Below, one piece after another: positions 28,260-36,168 of a DNA stretch of 39,607 nt. The stretch spans positions 1 through 39,607 of IMG/VR virus record IMGVR_UViG_3300046467_000835. One strand, 5' to 3'. Both the position numbers and the translations under genes were made by a program. The DNA is from a virus. The notes beneath the pieces are model-generated. The model ran no database searches and was not told the DNA's origin. It saw nothing but the letters and a program-made list of their open reading frames with translations. The stretch's first letter is position 1. Each line of letters starts with the position of its first letter.

Positions 28260-29530
28260 GCAACCCGCCAATAACGCGTAACGTCGTGCATAGCGTGGTC
28301 AGCCGCTTCCAAGCTTCGCGCCTGTTTCCATCGTAGGTCGGTCTGCTCGGTTGCGATCTTCATCGCGGACCGTTTAAGAATAGACCGCTGGCCTAGCAAC
28401 ATAGAATTGAGCCCTGGTGTATCGGACATGCCCAGGACCTTGGTCCCGTCTTTTTTGATTGTCGGGCGCTCGGGCTTCTCATGATCCAACCAATAAACGA
28501 TGGCATTCAACGCGCCCCAGATCTTACCCCGTCGGGCGGGAGAATCTTGCCCAGGGGCGACCGTGTAAATATTTGAGATTGTTACTAGATGTTTTAGAAG
28601 CCGTTTCCGCCCCGCTATCGCCGTCCGTTCGGCTGCGGTCCGGTCCCTAACGTCTTTCGCCTGGGCCCAGTCTGCCGTGCGCGACAATTCCCGGTAGTTC
28701 TTCGGACCGCCGTGGTGGTAACTCGGGACCTGGTAAAGGGTCCCTCGGTTTCGCCATAATACTTCCAGGAAGTAGGCGCGCCGGTCATCTTCGCCCATGC
28801 CCAGGGAGAAGCGGTCGAAATCATCACGATTTTCCAGGAAAGTAGGATCGGCAATATCAGTGTGAACATTGCCCAGGGTAGCCCGTGAACGATGCGACCA
28901 GGCGCTAGCCGTCTTATCATTAAACTTGGTCGGGAAAGCATTCGAACAGCTAAGCATAACGGCTTCCAACCATAGGCGGGTTGATTGGCCTATTCCAGTG
29001 GTGAAACAAACCCAGGGCTCCGCCTGTTCTTCGCCATCGAACAGTCGCATTGTTGCCCCTTTAAGCTTAGCCGCTGCGAAGATCTGCCGCCCATAATTGA
29101 TTGGCGACAATTGCTGAAATTCTAAGGTTATTCCCTGATTGGCCAGGGCGTTTACCTTGAATTCGAGCTCGGCGAAAAACTTAATCATATCGCGTGGTTG
29201 GTGCCCCTCGAACGTATAGCTATTAGCAACGAAGGTTCCAGATCCCCGAATGATATCGTTGTTCCTGGTGCAAGCTTCGACGCGTTTCGCATGATGAACA
29301 GGGTTAGCATCCGCGCCCCTGTCCATTAAACGATCAGCCGCCCATATCTTACGCGTGCCCCATTCAAAGTTAAGGCCGTGTTTCTCCAAGAGATAGTCGC
29401 CCGTGACCGGATCTAGAAAGTCCCGGATAGGTGGCATATCCTGCTGCGGCGCAAACCAGGCTTCCTTCTGTGAAAACCAGCTAGGCAGTCTCATATTAAA
29501 CGAGGTTGGTGTTCCTGTTATCGGTTCCAT
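28256..29530 (-). CDS. DUF932 phage/plasmid-like protein (TIGR03299 type)
   Basis: This 424-residue protein fits the DUF932 family: VHHAKRVEACTRNNDIIRGS, GHQPRDMIKFFAELEF, a central MRLFDGEEQAEPWVCFTTGIGQS core and a helical end. DUF932 proteins are common on plasmids and phages, and their function is not settled. It is leftward against the flanking late genes, has GC-rich codon use, and starts in a TAATG overlap with the 82-residue gene. Family call is from memory of the pattern. Confidence 0.65.
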   Translation of the reverse strand: MEPITGTPTSFNMRLPSWFSQKEAWFAPQQDMPPIRDFLDPVTGDYLLEKHGLNFEWGTRKIWAADRLMDRGADANPVHHAKRVEACTRNNDIIRGSGTFVANSYTFEGHQPRDMIKFFAELEFKVNALANQGITLEFQQLSPINYGRQIFAAAKLKGATMRLFDGEEQAEPWVCFTTGIGQSTRLWLEAVMLSCSNAFPTKFNDKTASAWSHRSRATLGNVHTDIADPTFLENRDDFDRFSLGMGEDDRRAYFLEVLWRNRGTLYQVPSYHHGGPKNYRELSRTADWAQAKDVRDRTAAERTAIAGRKRLLKHLVTISNIYTVAPGQDSPARRGKIWGALNAIVYWLDHEKPERPTIKKDGTKVLGMSDTPGLNSMLLGQRSILKRSAMKIATEQTDLRWKQARSLEAADHAMHDVTRYWRVA

Positions 29531-29778
29531 TACTTAGTTCCTCCATAGTTATACCCGGCAGGTACGCCAGGGCGTGATGATTCATCTTTCCAGGATTGTG
29601 ATCCTACGGCAATGCCGTCTTTATAGACGTGCTCGAGTACAGCGAAAGCGGCTGCAAATGGTATCCAGCCTGGGCGTTTTAGCTTATCTTCCATTGGCCA
29701 TTCCCTGGCCGCGTTGATAAGCAAGGTGGTCCAATCGTCAGTTAAACGATCTAGATCACTACTGCGTTGGATTTTCAT
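29530..29778 (-). CDS. Unknown protein, 82 aa, upstream of the DUF932 gene
   Basis: The product starts MKIQRSSDLDRLTDDWTTLL and contains the helical segment PFAAAFAVLEHVYKDG, ending GVPAGYNYGGTK. GAGGA lies about nine bases before ATG 29778. It is the first gene of a three-gene leftward unit with the DUF932 protein and the 22-residue peptide. No known domain. Confidence 0.6.
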   Translation of the reverse strand: MKIQRSSDLDRLTDDWTTLLINAAREWPMEDKLKRPGWIPFAAAFAVLEHVYKDGIAVGSQSWKDESSRPGVPAGYNYGGTK

Positions 29779-29995
29779 TATAGAAGTTCCTCGGTATTGT
29801 GCCGTTATTGGCGCGTTGATTTTACAGGATACAGGGGCAGATTGATAGCACTGGATTGATATAGGGTGGGCACACTCACACTATGAATTCTGGGCTTCAC
29901 GAAAAGGTTACAGTTCCAAACCCAACCAGTTCCAAACCGCCTGGACCTGGCGCGAGAATCCCGCCCGCAGCCGGGCGCGTCTTCGAAGATCCGGC

Positions 29996-30035
29996 GCTCG
30001 AGCTCGAGCAGATCCGGTCAGATCTTCCAGATCCG
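29996..30035. repeat. Right copy of the diverged direct repeat flanking the DUF932 operon
   Basis: Matches 28036-28079 in the same orientation: GCTCGAGCTC, four unrelated bases, AGATC, then TCTTCCAGATCCG against TCTCCCGGATCCG. The first block keeps 15 of 19 positions and the last block 11 of 13. The two copies enclose the three-gene DUF932 unit and its terminator. Confidence 0.4.
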
Positions 30036-30143
30036 TTCGGCCAGGTCCGCCCGGTATGTTTAATTCGCCCGGCCATTTAACATACAACAAAGGAAACAAG
30101 GTTATTTTATCCCTGATAACGCCGTTTGCTAATATTAGAATAT

Positions 30144-30149
30144 TATAAT
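30144..30149 (+). promoter_or_regulatory. Candidate -10 box of the rightward late operon
   Basis: A perfect TATAAT sits in an AT-rich patch (AATATTAGAATATTATAATT) about 115 bases before the first late gene. No good TTGACA-type box lies 16-18 bases upstream, so activation by a phage or host factor, or chance, must be considered. Confidence 0.3.
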
Positions 30150-30263
30150 TTTCTGCCCCGGTATAGGGAGTTGCTGTTCTCGACTTGTCGAGGCCTTGTA
30201 GGTAGTACCCCCCTTTTGTTTTTAATTCTTTTTTGATATTGTCCCCATACAGCGGAGGGAATT

Positions 30264-30452
30264 TTGAGGCACCTAAAAAACACGACATATTTAAAGCACC
30301 TACTATTTGTCTGGAAGATAAGCGCAATGCTTGTCCTGATATCGATTGTGGGGGTAATTCACGGTATATTTCCCTTTCTGTACGAGAGGTACGTCTCATC
30401 TAAATTAAGAGAGCTTGACGAGCTTTTAGACACTGCCTTTGAGGTGGTCTAA
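30264..30452 (+). CDS. DUF6356-like small membrane protein, 62 aa
   Basis: TTG 30264 follows a strong GGAGGG (30254-30259). The product has HLKNTTYLKHLLFVWKIS, a membrane span, the signature IHGIFPFLYERYVSSK, and a helical end. The pattern H-Y-x-H...IHGxFPFL...SS matches small membrane proteins named DUF6356 in Proteobacteria, as I recall them. Its role is unknown. It is the first gene of the rightward run and hints at gain from a bacterial host. Confidence 0.6.
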   Translation: MRHLKNTTYLKHLLFVWKISAMLVLISIVGVIHGIFPFLYERYVSSKLRELDELLDTAFEVV

Positions 30453-30498
30453 GGGTTGATGTCAAACGTCGCTTAGAGGGGCTATTTGGGGGCTTAGA

Positions 30499-31221
30499 AT
30501 GGATATTGAAGACTTTCAGAGAAGGTTAAAACAGAAGCACTTCGACACAGAGTTTGAAATGCAGAGGATGAAGTACGGTGGTGCTGATCCAATGCTAGAA
30601 TTGGGGGTGAGGCTTGAGCCTCACATGCAAGTCCTGCCTAGTATATTAAAGCCATATGCGAGAAGGGTAGTAACCGCTGTTAATATCAGCCCCGGAGCGG
30701 CTAAAGACTGGTTTGGCAAGGAAAGCGGGAGCGCTCCTGAGATATATGCGAAAACCAACGATCCCCCTTTAAGCGTTCCTGAGCTATACGAAGATTTGTC
30801 CAACAAAGGGCTTCTTGCAGAGAGCATAAAGAGTGTTGAGGATTTAGAAGCATATCCTCAATACCCTATGGATAAGGGGTTTATTGGGCATACGAGCTCG
30901 AAACTTCCAATCCAAGCATGGAACCACGAATTAAGACATGAAGGAATAGAGGCTTTAGAATACGGTATACCGCGCGTAATTGAGGAAGTGCTTACAAGGA
31001 TGTATGATGCAGAGTATGGAACGGAAAGACGGAAAAAAGACGCCAGATTGTATATAGAGAAGATTGCTGAAGACAATAAAATGTCCGTAGAAGAGCTGAT
31101 GAAATACATGAAGGAAAATGCGCCTTCTGAATTTGCAAGGAATACAGACGCGCTCAGAATGATTGATCAACTGAAAAAGAAGTTCAAAGAAAGAAAACTC
31201 AAAGAAAGACAACAACAATAA
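30499..31221 (+). CDS. HExxH-motif protein in the packaging region, 240 aa
   Basis: This 240-residue helical, charged protein carries QAWNHELRHEGIEAL in its middle (about residues 138-152). HELRH is a complete HExxH zinc-protease motif followed by a helix. The rest is Glu/Lys/Arg-rich with a strongly basic end (KKKFKERKLKERQQQ). It lies upstream of the small terminase. A prohead protease or wall-degrading enzyme would fit, but a third zinc ligand is not obvious, and HExxH can occur by chance. Confidence 0.6.
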   Translation: MDIEDFQRRLKQKHFDTEFEMQRMKYGGADPMLELGVRLEPHMQVLPSILKPYARRVVTAVNISPGAAKDWFGKESGSAPEIYAKTNDPPLSVPELYEDLSNKGLLAESIKSVEDLEAYPQYPMDKGFIGHTSSKLPIQAWNHELRHEGIEALEYGIPRVIEEVLTRMYDAEYGTERRKKDARLYIEKIAEDNKMSVEELMKYMKENAPSEFARNTDALRMIDQLKKKFKERKLKERQQQ

Positions 31222-31234
31222 CGAGAGAAACGCT

Positions 31235-31960
31235 ATGGCACACTTTGATACAGACATTTACGCAGCTGAGCGACCGGGCTATCTTGGGGTTGCGCCAAGT
31301 GAGGTTCCTAGAGGGGGTGGAATAAGCGGCCCCGCTGAAGAGGCGATTCGTCAAATGCAGGAAGAAGAAACTGCACAAAGGATGGAGTATATGGCACAGC
31401 TTATTGCTAGGTTGCAGGGGCATGAAAGAACAGGACAGGAGCAAATGGGCCAATCTCCGCGTGACCAGAGACGCTGGATGAATGAAGGGGCCAGACGTCA
31501 GCCTGTCCCCACAGCCACTAGAGGTGGCCCTTCCCAGATTCCAATGCGAAGCGGCGGAAGAAGGGGCTTGCTACCAACAATTTCTCCACCGGCTTTAGAG
31601 CATGAAATGCTGAGTGAGATGTCGGGTGGGCCAGAACCAATGTACGGAAGAAACAGACCGCTTGATCCTGACTTCCGCGAAACGATGGCAAGACTGGTAA
31701 GACAGCGAATAAACCCAGCATCAGAGCGTACCACCTATGGGGGTGGCCCAGTAGATATTAATCCGATTAGTTCGCTTGTTCGTAGAGCGAGAGCTCCGCT
31801 GCCTAACGATATGGGCTATCCATCTCCCCCAGCAGCAGCTAGGAGAGGACCGCCTCCAATGCACCTTAGACGAAGGGGAGTATCTCCATATGGCCCTTCT
31901 CAGTACGAAGAGCCTCCTTTCAGAGCAAGCGAAAACCAGCTTCCGTGGGTATGGCGGTAG
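31235..31960 (+). CDS. Pro/Arg/Gly-rich unknown protein, 241 aa
   Basis: The protein starts MAHFDTDIYAAERPGYLGV and has one helical stretch (EEAIRQMQEEETAQRMEYMA). After that it is disordered, rich in Pro, Gly, Arg and Met (MRSGGRRGLLP, RRGPPPMHLRRRGVSP). The gene stops one base before the small terminase start. No domain is recognised; it may bind DNA or be packaged. Weak amino-acid conservation is expected. Confidence 0.6.
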   Translation: MAHFDTDIYAAERPGYLGVAPSEVPRGGGISGPAEEAIRQMQEEETAQRMEYMAQLIARLQGHERTGQEQMGQSPRDQRRWMNEGARRQPVPTATRGGPSQIPMRSGGRRGLLPTISPPALEHEMLSEMSGGPEPMYGRNRPLDPDFRETMARLVRQRINPASERTTYGGGPVDINPISSLVRRARAPLPNDMGYPSPPAAARRGPPPMHLRRRGVSPYGPSQYEEPPFRASENQLPWVWR

Positions 31961-31961
31961 G

Positions 31962-32375
31962 ATGGTAACTGAAAAGCAAGGCAAGTTCATAGAGGCTTAT
32001 TCCCTAACGGGAAACGCATCTAAAGCTGCTATTTTTGCGGGGTACTCTGAGAAGACCTCCAAACAACAGGGTCACAAGCTTAAAAAGCAGTTCGCTAATG
32101 AGATAAAGGAGCACATAGAGCGAAACTTGCTTGATGCTGCTCCTATGGCTTTAGCACAGATGCGTGAACTAGCCTCTGAAGCTATTTCAGAGAGTGTTAA
32201 GCTTGCTGCTAACAAGGACATCCTCGACAGAGCGGGATTGAAGCCAACTGAGCGAATAGAGCAGACTATCTCAAGGGTAGAGCAGTCTTCAACGAGAGAT
32301 TTGATGAGAGAGCTGGATATGCTCACAAAAAGGGAAGTTGTTGAAGAAGAGCAGATTCCAGAAAGGCTGAACTAA
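31962..32375 (+). CDS. terS: Small terminase subunit
   Basis: The 137-residue product has a Terminase_2-type N-terminal DNA-binding helix-turn-helix: KQGKFIEAYSLTGNASKAAI then FAGYSEKTSKQQGHKL. It continues with a long helical oligomerisation region (ALAQMRELASEAISESVKL) and an acidic end. It recognises phage DNA and hands it to the large subunit. I chose ATG 31962 because this motif begins there; the frame is open 62 codons further but overlaps the gene before. TAATG links it to the next gene. Confidence 0.88.
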   Translation: MVTEKQGKFIEAYSLTGNASKAAIFAGYSEKTSKQQGHKLKKQFANEIKEHIERNLLDAAPMALAQMRELASEAISESVKLAANKDILDRAGLKPTERIEQTISRVEQSSTRDLMRELDMLTKREVVEEEQIPERLN

Positions 32376-32539
32376 TGCCTTCAGAGAAGGTTGGAGGAGG
32401 CTGGAGATGGGGGAAGAAAGGCAAAATCTACAAAAGGAAATCAGATGCTGACAAGCAGGGTAGAGCCATACACGCAAGCAGAGACGAGGGAAGAGCTGGA
32501 AAGAGCGGTAGAAATCGCAAGAGAACTAAGAAAGCGTGA
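32375..32539 (+). CDS. Tiny basic conserved protein, 54 aa, nested before large terminase
   Basis: ATG 32375 overlaps the small terminase stop, and the frame runs to TGA 32537-32539, overlapping the first 95 bases of the large terminase in another frame. The product has GGGWRWGKKGKIYKRKSDAD then KQGRAIHASRD, a pattern I recall from small proteins in many podovirus-like genomes (GWxWGxSGK-Y...QGRAIxAS). It is very basic, so DNA or RNA binding is possible. Confidence 0.6.
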   Translation: MPSEKVGGGWRWGKKGKIYKRKSDADKQGRAIHASRDEGRAGKSGRNRKRTKKA

Positions 32540-33935
32540 GCGATTCAACAGGCTTGATTTCTACGATCCCTACCCATACCAGATAAACTTCCACAGCACT
32601 GGAGCTTCAGCCAATCAGAGATTGTTGATGGCTGCTAACCGCATAGGAAAGTCCTATTGCGGGAGTGCTGAGTTAGCAATGCACTTGACTGGATTATATC
32701 CAGACTGGTGGAAAGGAAAACGTTTTTTTAAGGATATAATTGCATGGGCTGGTGGGGTTTCAAATGAAACCACTAGAGACATTGTGCAGTATGAATTATT
32801 GGGTTCCCCTGATGACCCGGAAGCATGGGGTAGCGGATCTATTCCCAAGCATTTGATAATAAAAGCAGAGCGAAAACCCGGCGTCCCTAATGCAAAGAGT
32901 GTTGCCCTTATTAGGCACGTGTCAGGCGGCAACAGTTCGCTCTTTTTCAAAGCCTATGAAATGGGTGTTGAAAAATGGCAAGGAAGATCAGTTGATTGCA
33001 TTTGGCTTGACGAAGAGCCTCCACGGGATATATACTCACAGGCTGTAACGAGAACCCTGGATAGAAAAGGCATGGTGTATATGACCTTCACTCCTGAAAT
33101 GGGCATGACAGAAACCGTAGCGGGTTTCTTGAATAACTTAAAGCCTGGACAGTCCCTCAACAACGCTACTTGGGACGATGCTTCTGAAGACGTTAAGAGC
33201 TTACTGGGGAGTGCTGGACATCTTAACCATCTTGTGATGGAGCAGATCCTTTCGAGCTACAGCCCACATGAGCGTGAGATGAGGCGCTATGGTAGGCCAA
33301 CAGTAGGTTCTGGGCTTGTATTTCCTATAATGGAAGAGAAGATTATCGTAGATCCATTCCCAATACCAGAGTATTGGCCTAGAATCTGCGGAATTGATTT
33401 TGGATTCGACCACCCAACAGCCCTTGTGTGGCTGGCTTGGGACAGGGACGAGGATGAGATGTATGTATACGATTGCTATCGACAGGCAAAAGCGCCTCCT
33501 TCTGTACATGCGTCGGCGATTAACAATAGACCCAGGTTCATACCTGTTGCATGGCCTCACGATGGTAATAGGCGTGACTCAATGGGCAATCCTGGATTGG
33601 CAGATCAATACAGGGCTCTTGGGTGTAATATGCTACCATTCCACTTTGAAAACCCTCCAGCTTTGGGGGAGAAAAAGGGCGGAAACTCGATTGAAGAAGG
33701 CATAATGGCTATGCTGCAAAGAATGGAGGACGGTAAATTCCATGTCTTTTCAACCCTTGGTGATTGGTTTCAAGAGTTTAGAATGTATCACAGGAAAGAG
33801 GGTAAAATCGTCCCCTTACACGATGACTTAATGTCTGCAACAAGATACGCTGCAATGTCAGCTAGATTTTCTGTTGCGGAAGATGACCCAACATGGACTA
33901 AAGACATGGATTATATGAATTATGGTATTGTTTAA
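32445..33935 (+). CDS. terL: Large terminase subunit (ATPase and nuclease)
   Basis: This 496-residue packaging motor has Walker A AANRIGKS (residues 63-70), Walker B CIWLDEEP (Asp189, Glu190) and a coupling segment MTFTPEMGM. The RNase-H-like nuclease core follows, CGIDFGFDHPTAL (Asp318), with later acidic positions near HDGNRRDS and HDDLMSATRY. I chose ATG 32445 (AGGA upstream); TTG 32391 would add 18 residues. It joins the portal gene by TAATG. Confidence 0.93.
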   Translation: MLTSRVEPYTQAETREELERAVEIARELRKRERFNRLDFYDPYPYQINFHSTGASANQRLLMAANRIGKSYCGSAELAMHLTGLYPDWWKGKRFFKDIIAWAGGVSNETTRDIVQYELLGSPDDPEAWGSGSIPKHLIIKAERKPGVPNAKSVALIRHVSGGNSSLFFKAYEMGVEKWQGRSVDCIWLDEEPPRDIYSQAVTRTLDRKGMVYMTFTPEMGMTETVAGFLNNLKPGQSLNNATWDDASEDVKSLLGSAGHLNHLVMEQILSSYSPHEREMRRYGRPTVGSGLVFPIMEEKIIVDPFPIPEYWPRICGIDFGFDHPTALVWLAWDRDEDEMYVYDCYRQAKAPPSVHASAINNRPRFIPVAWPHDGNRRDSMGNPGLADQYRALGCNMLPFHFENPPALGEKKGGNSIEEGIMAMLQRMEDGKFHVFSTLGDWFQEFRMYHRKEGKIVPLHDDLMSATRYAAMSARFSVAEDDPTWTKDMDYMNYGIV

Positions 33936-35911
33936 TGGCTGAAAAAATTAGCGAAGAAGACATTGTAACAAGAATACGTGGGGAGATTACCGACTCTCTT
34001 GGCTACAGTGATACTATCTCTAAGCAGCGTGAAATGGCTATGGACTATTACTACAGCTTGCCCTTCGGAAACGAAGTGGAAGGTCGCAGTCAGTTCGTAG
34101 ACTCTACCGTACAGGATACTATTGAATGGCTAAAGCCCTCTCTGATGCGTGTATTCGCGTCAGGAGACACGATGGTAACCTTTTCTCCTGTAGGTCCTGA
34201 AGATGTAAAAGCGGCAAAACAAGCTACGGATTACGTTAATCACGTATTTATGAAGGATAACCATGGTTGGGAGATCCTTTATTCTTGGTTTACAGATGCG
34301 CTATTACAGAAAAACGGAATTGTTAAGATTTGGTGGGATGAGTCTGAGAAATGGAATAGGGAAGAATACAAAGGTCTTGATGATGAAGAGCTTGCCGCTC
34401 TTGTGGCTGACGATGACGTAGAGGTTATTGAGCACACCCCGCCAGGGGAAGAAGTGGAGTCTGATTATGGGGCTACCTCATCCGAGGGGCATCACATAGT
34501 TATTACCAGGAATGTAAAGAGGGGTAGCGTTCGCATAGAGAATGTTCCGCCAGATGAGTTTCTAATTTCAAGGGAAGCTAAGACGCTTCAGGATGCAAGA
34601 TTCGTTTGTCACAGGGTTCCTAAAACACTATCAGATCTCAGAGAGATGTACCCCGATCAAAATCTTGAACCTGAAGATTTAACTGGCGGTGGTTTTGATG
34701 AAGACGAATACTCAATGGAAAGGCTTTCAAGGTATGAGTTTGACAAGTCTGCAAATTATTGGGGTGATGCGTGGGGAGGCGGTTCTTACGATGAGTCCCT
34801 GAGAACTTATTGGTTACATGAAAGCTTCCTAAGAGCAGATTACAATAATGATGGTATAGCTGAATTACGCAAAGTTTGCACTGTTGGAAACAAAGTGCTG
34901 TCTAACGATGAAATAGATCGTTATCCATTCGTTTCTTTGACGCCCATAAAAATACCGCATAAGTTTTTTGGACTGTCTGTTGCTGATTTAGTAATGGATC
35001 TTCAATTGATGAAGAGCACATTGATGCGGAATTTGATGGACAACATGTACAACCAGAACTTTGGTCGTTATGCAGTCCTTGAAGGTCAGGCGAATCTAGA
35101 TGATTTGCTAACCCAGAGGCCCGGAGGTATAGTTCGAGTTAAGAGCCCGAATGCGATTATGCCTCTAACAACGCCGCCATTACAGCCCTATTCGTTCCAG
35201 ATGCTCACATATCTTGATGGAATTCGTGAGTCAAGATCAGGTGTATCTAAGAATACACAGGGATTGAATGATGATGCGTTAAAGTCCCATCAGACAGCAA
35301 CTGCTGTTGCGCAGGTTATGACTGCCGCACAAGCTAGAGTTGAGCTCATTGCCAGAAACTTTGCGGAGACTGGTGTAAAGGAGCTTATGCTGGGTATATA
35401 TGAGTTAGTTCAAAAGAACCAGGATAAGGAGCGGGTTATACAGTTGAATAATGAGTGGGTTGCTGTAAGGCCAGATATGTGGAGAGACAAATCAGACTGC
35501 ACTATATCGGTTGGCCTTGGTCATGGTAATCGTGACCAACAGATGATGCACTTATCTCAAATGATGCAATTCGCTTCTCAGGCAATGTCTGGAGGACTAA
35601 ATATAGTAACAGAACAAAACCTATACAACATGGGTGCTGCTTTAATACGGAACATGGGGTTTCAGAATGTTCACGACTTCTTGACAGACCCCTCCGTTGC
35701 TCCTCAAAAGGCAGATCCGCGCCAAGAAATGGCGCAAGCTGAACTACAGATAAAGAAGGGAGAGCTGGAGATTAAATCGGCTGAGACACAACTTAAAGCG
35801 CAGAAACTACAACTTGAAACTGCTAAATTGCAATCTGACAATCAATTCAAAATGGCAGAATTGGCATTGGAAGAAGAGCAGAATAGAGCTGTTGCGATAG
35901 GAGCAACATGA
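33935..35911 (+). CDS. Portal protein (P22-like)
   Basis: The 658-residue product has the P22-type portal pattern: an N-terminal helical part, FVDSTVQDTIEWLKPSLMRV, YSWFTDALLQKNGIVKIWWD (residues about 119-140), IENVPPDEFLISREAK, IKIPHKFFGLSVADLVMDLQ and SRSGVSKNTQGL. Residues about 600-645 form a long Gln/Lys/Glu helix (crown or barrel). It makes the dodecameric DNA gate at one head vertex. It follows terL directly and overlaps the next gene by ATGA. Confidence 0.9.
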   Translation: MAEKISEEDIVTRIRGEITDSLGYSDTISKQREMAMDYYYSLPFGNEVEGRSQFVDSTVQDTIEWLKPSLMRVFASGDTMVTFSPVGPEDVKAAKQATDYVNHVFMKDNHGWEILYSWFTDALLQKNGIVKIWWDESEKWNREEYKGLDDEELAALVADDDVEVIEHTPPGEEVESDYGATSSEGHHIVITRNVKRGSVRIENVPPDEFLISREAKTLQDARFVCHRVPKTLSDLREMYPDQNLEPEDLTGGGFDEDEYSMERLSRYEFDKSANYWGDAWGGGSYDESLRTYWLHESFLRADYNNDGIAELRKVCTVGNKVLSNDEIDRYPFVSLTPIKIPHKFFGLSVADLVMDLQLMKSTLMRNLMDNMYNQNFGRYAVLEGQANLDDLLTQRPGGIVRVKSPNAIMPLTTPPLQPYSFQMLTYLDGIRESRSGVSKNTQGLNDDALKSHQTATAVAQVMTAAQARVELIARNFAETGVKELMLGIYELVQKNQDKERVIQLNNEWVAVRPDMWRDKSDCTISVGLGHGNRDQQMMHLSQMMQFASQAMSGGLNIVTEQNLYNMGAALIRNMGFQNVHDFLTDPSVAPQKADPRQEMAQAELQIKKGELEIKSAETQLKAQKLQLETAKLQSDNQFKMAELALEEEQNRAVAIGAT

Positions 35912-36156
35912 CAGACGAAGCTAGAGAAAAAAATGCTAAACGACTTCTACAAGATCCATTATTCGTAGAATCATTCCAAGTTGTAGAACAAGAGATTTTA
36001 GACCTGTGGAAAACCACTGGGTCAAACGATGTAGACCAGCGAGAAGCTTTCTGGCTGGCACTGCGACTGCTTGAAAGGCTGAAAGGACATATCACCTCTG
36101 TTGTTCAAACAGGGGAAATGGAAAGGATGCTAGACAAGCAACACCCGTACATCTAA
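35908..36156 (+). CDS. Small helical head-region protein, 82 aa
   Basis: This is a helical protein (AKRLLQDPLFVESFQVVEQEI..., REAFWLALRLLERLKGHI) of a type usually found between portal and scaffold genes in this genome plan. No enzyme motif. The start is in an ATGA overlap with the portal. A role in head assembly is inferred from synteny. Confidence 0.7.
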   Translation: MTDEAREKNAKRLLQDPLFVESFQVVEQEILDLWKTTGSNDVDQREAFWLALRLLERLKGHITSVVQTGEMERMLDKQHPYI

Positions 36157-36168
36157 GGAGAATTTATT

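Larger units (their letters stand above)
29779..30263. other. Intergenic region between the accessory island and the late operon
   Basis: This 485-bp gap separates the leftward DUF932 unit from the rightward late operon. Its first part should hold the DUF932 promoter. 29930-30060 is GC-rich, with many six-base palindromes, including a perfect GCTCGAGCTCGAGC at 29996-30009 and TCTTCGAAGA at 29980-29989. From 30080 it becomes AT-rich and holds the candidate late promoter. Open frames on both strands are described under rejected items. Confidence 0.5.

Noticed and set aside
29883-30080. Plus-strand frame of 65 residues in the GC-rich gap
   Set aside because: Pro/Arg-rich translation of a palindrome-rich segment, with no ribosome site and no coupling to neighbours.
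29908-30399. Minus-strand frame of 163 residues, with a protein-like stretch (GGYYLQGLDKSRTATPYTG)
   Set aside because: It overlaps the well-supported plus-strand gene at 30264 in its 5' part and runs through the GC-rich palindromic segment as Arg-rich low complexity (RARAPDLRRRARLRAG). No ribosome site or conserved motif was seen. It may still hold a shorter real gene from 30288, but I cannot support it.
31776-31961. Longer form of the small terminase beginning 62 codons upstream
   Set aside because: The added part is the out-of-frame shadow of the previous gene; the terminase family motif begins at the ATG at 31962.
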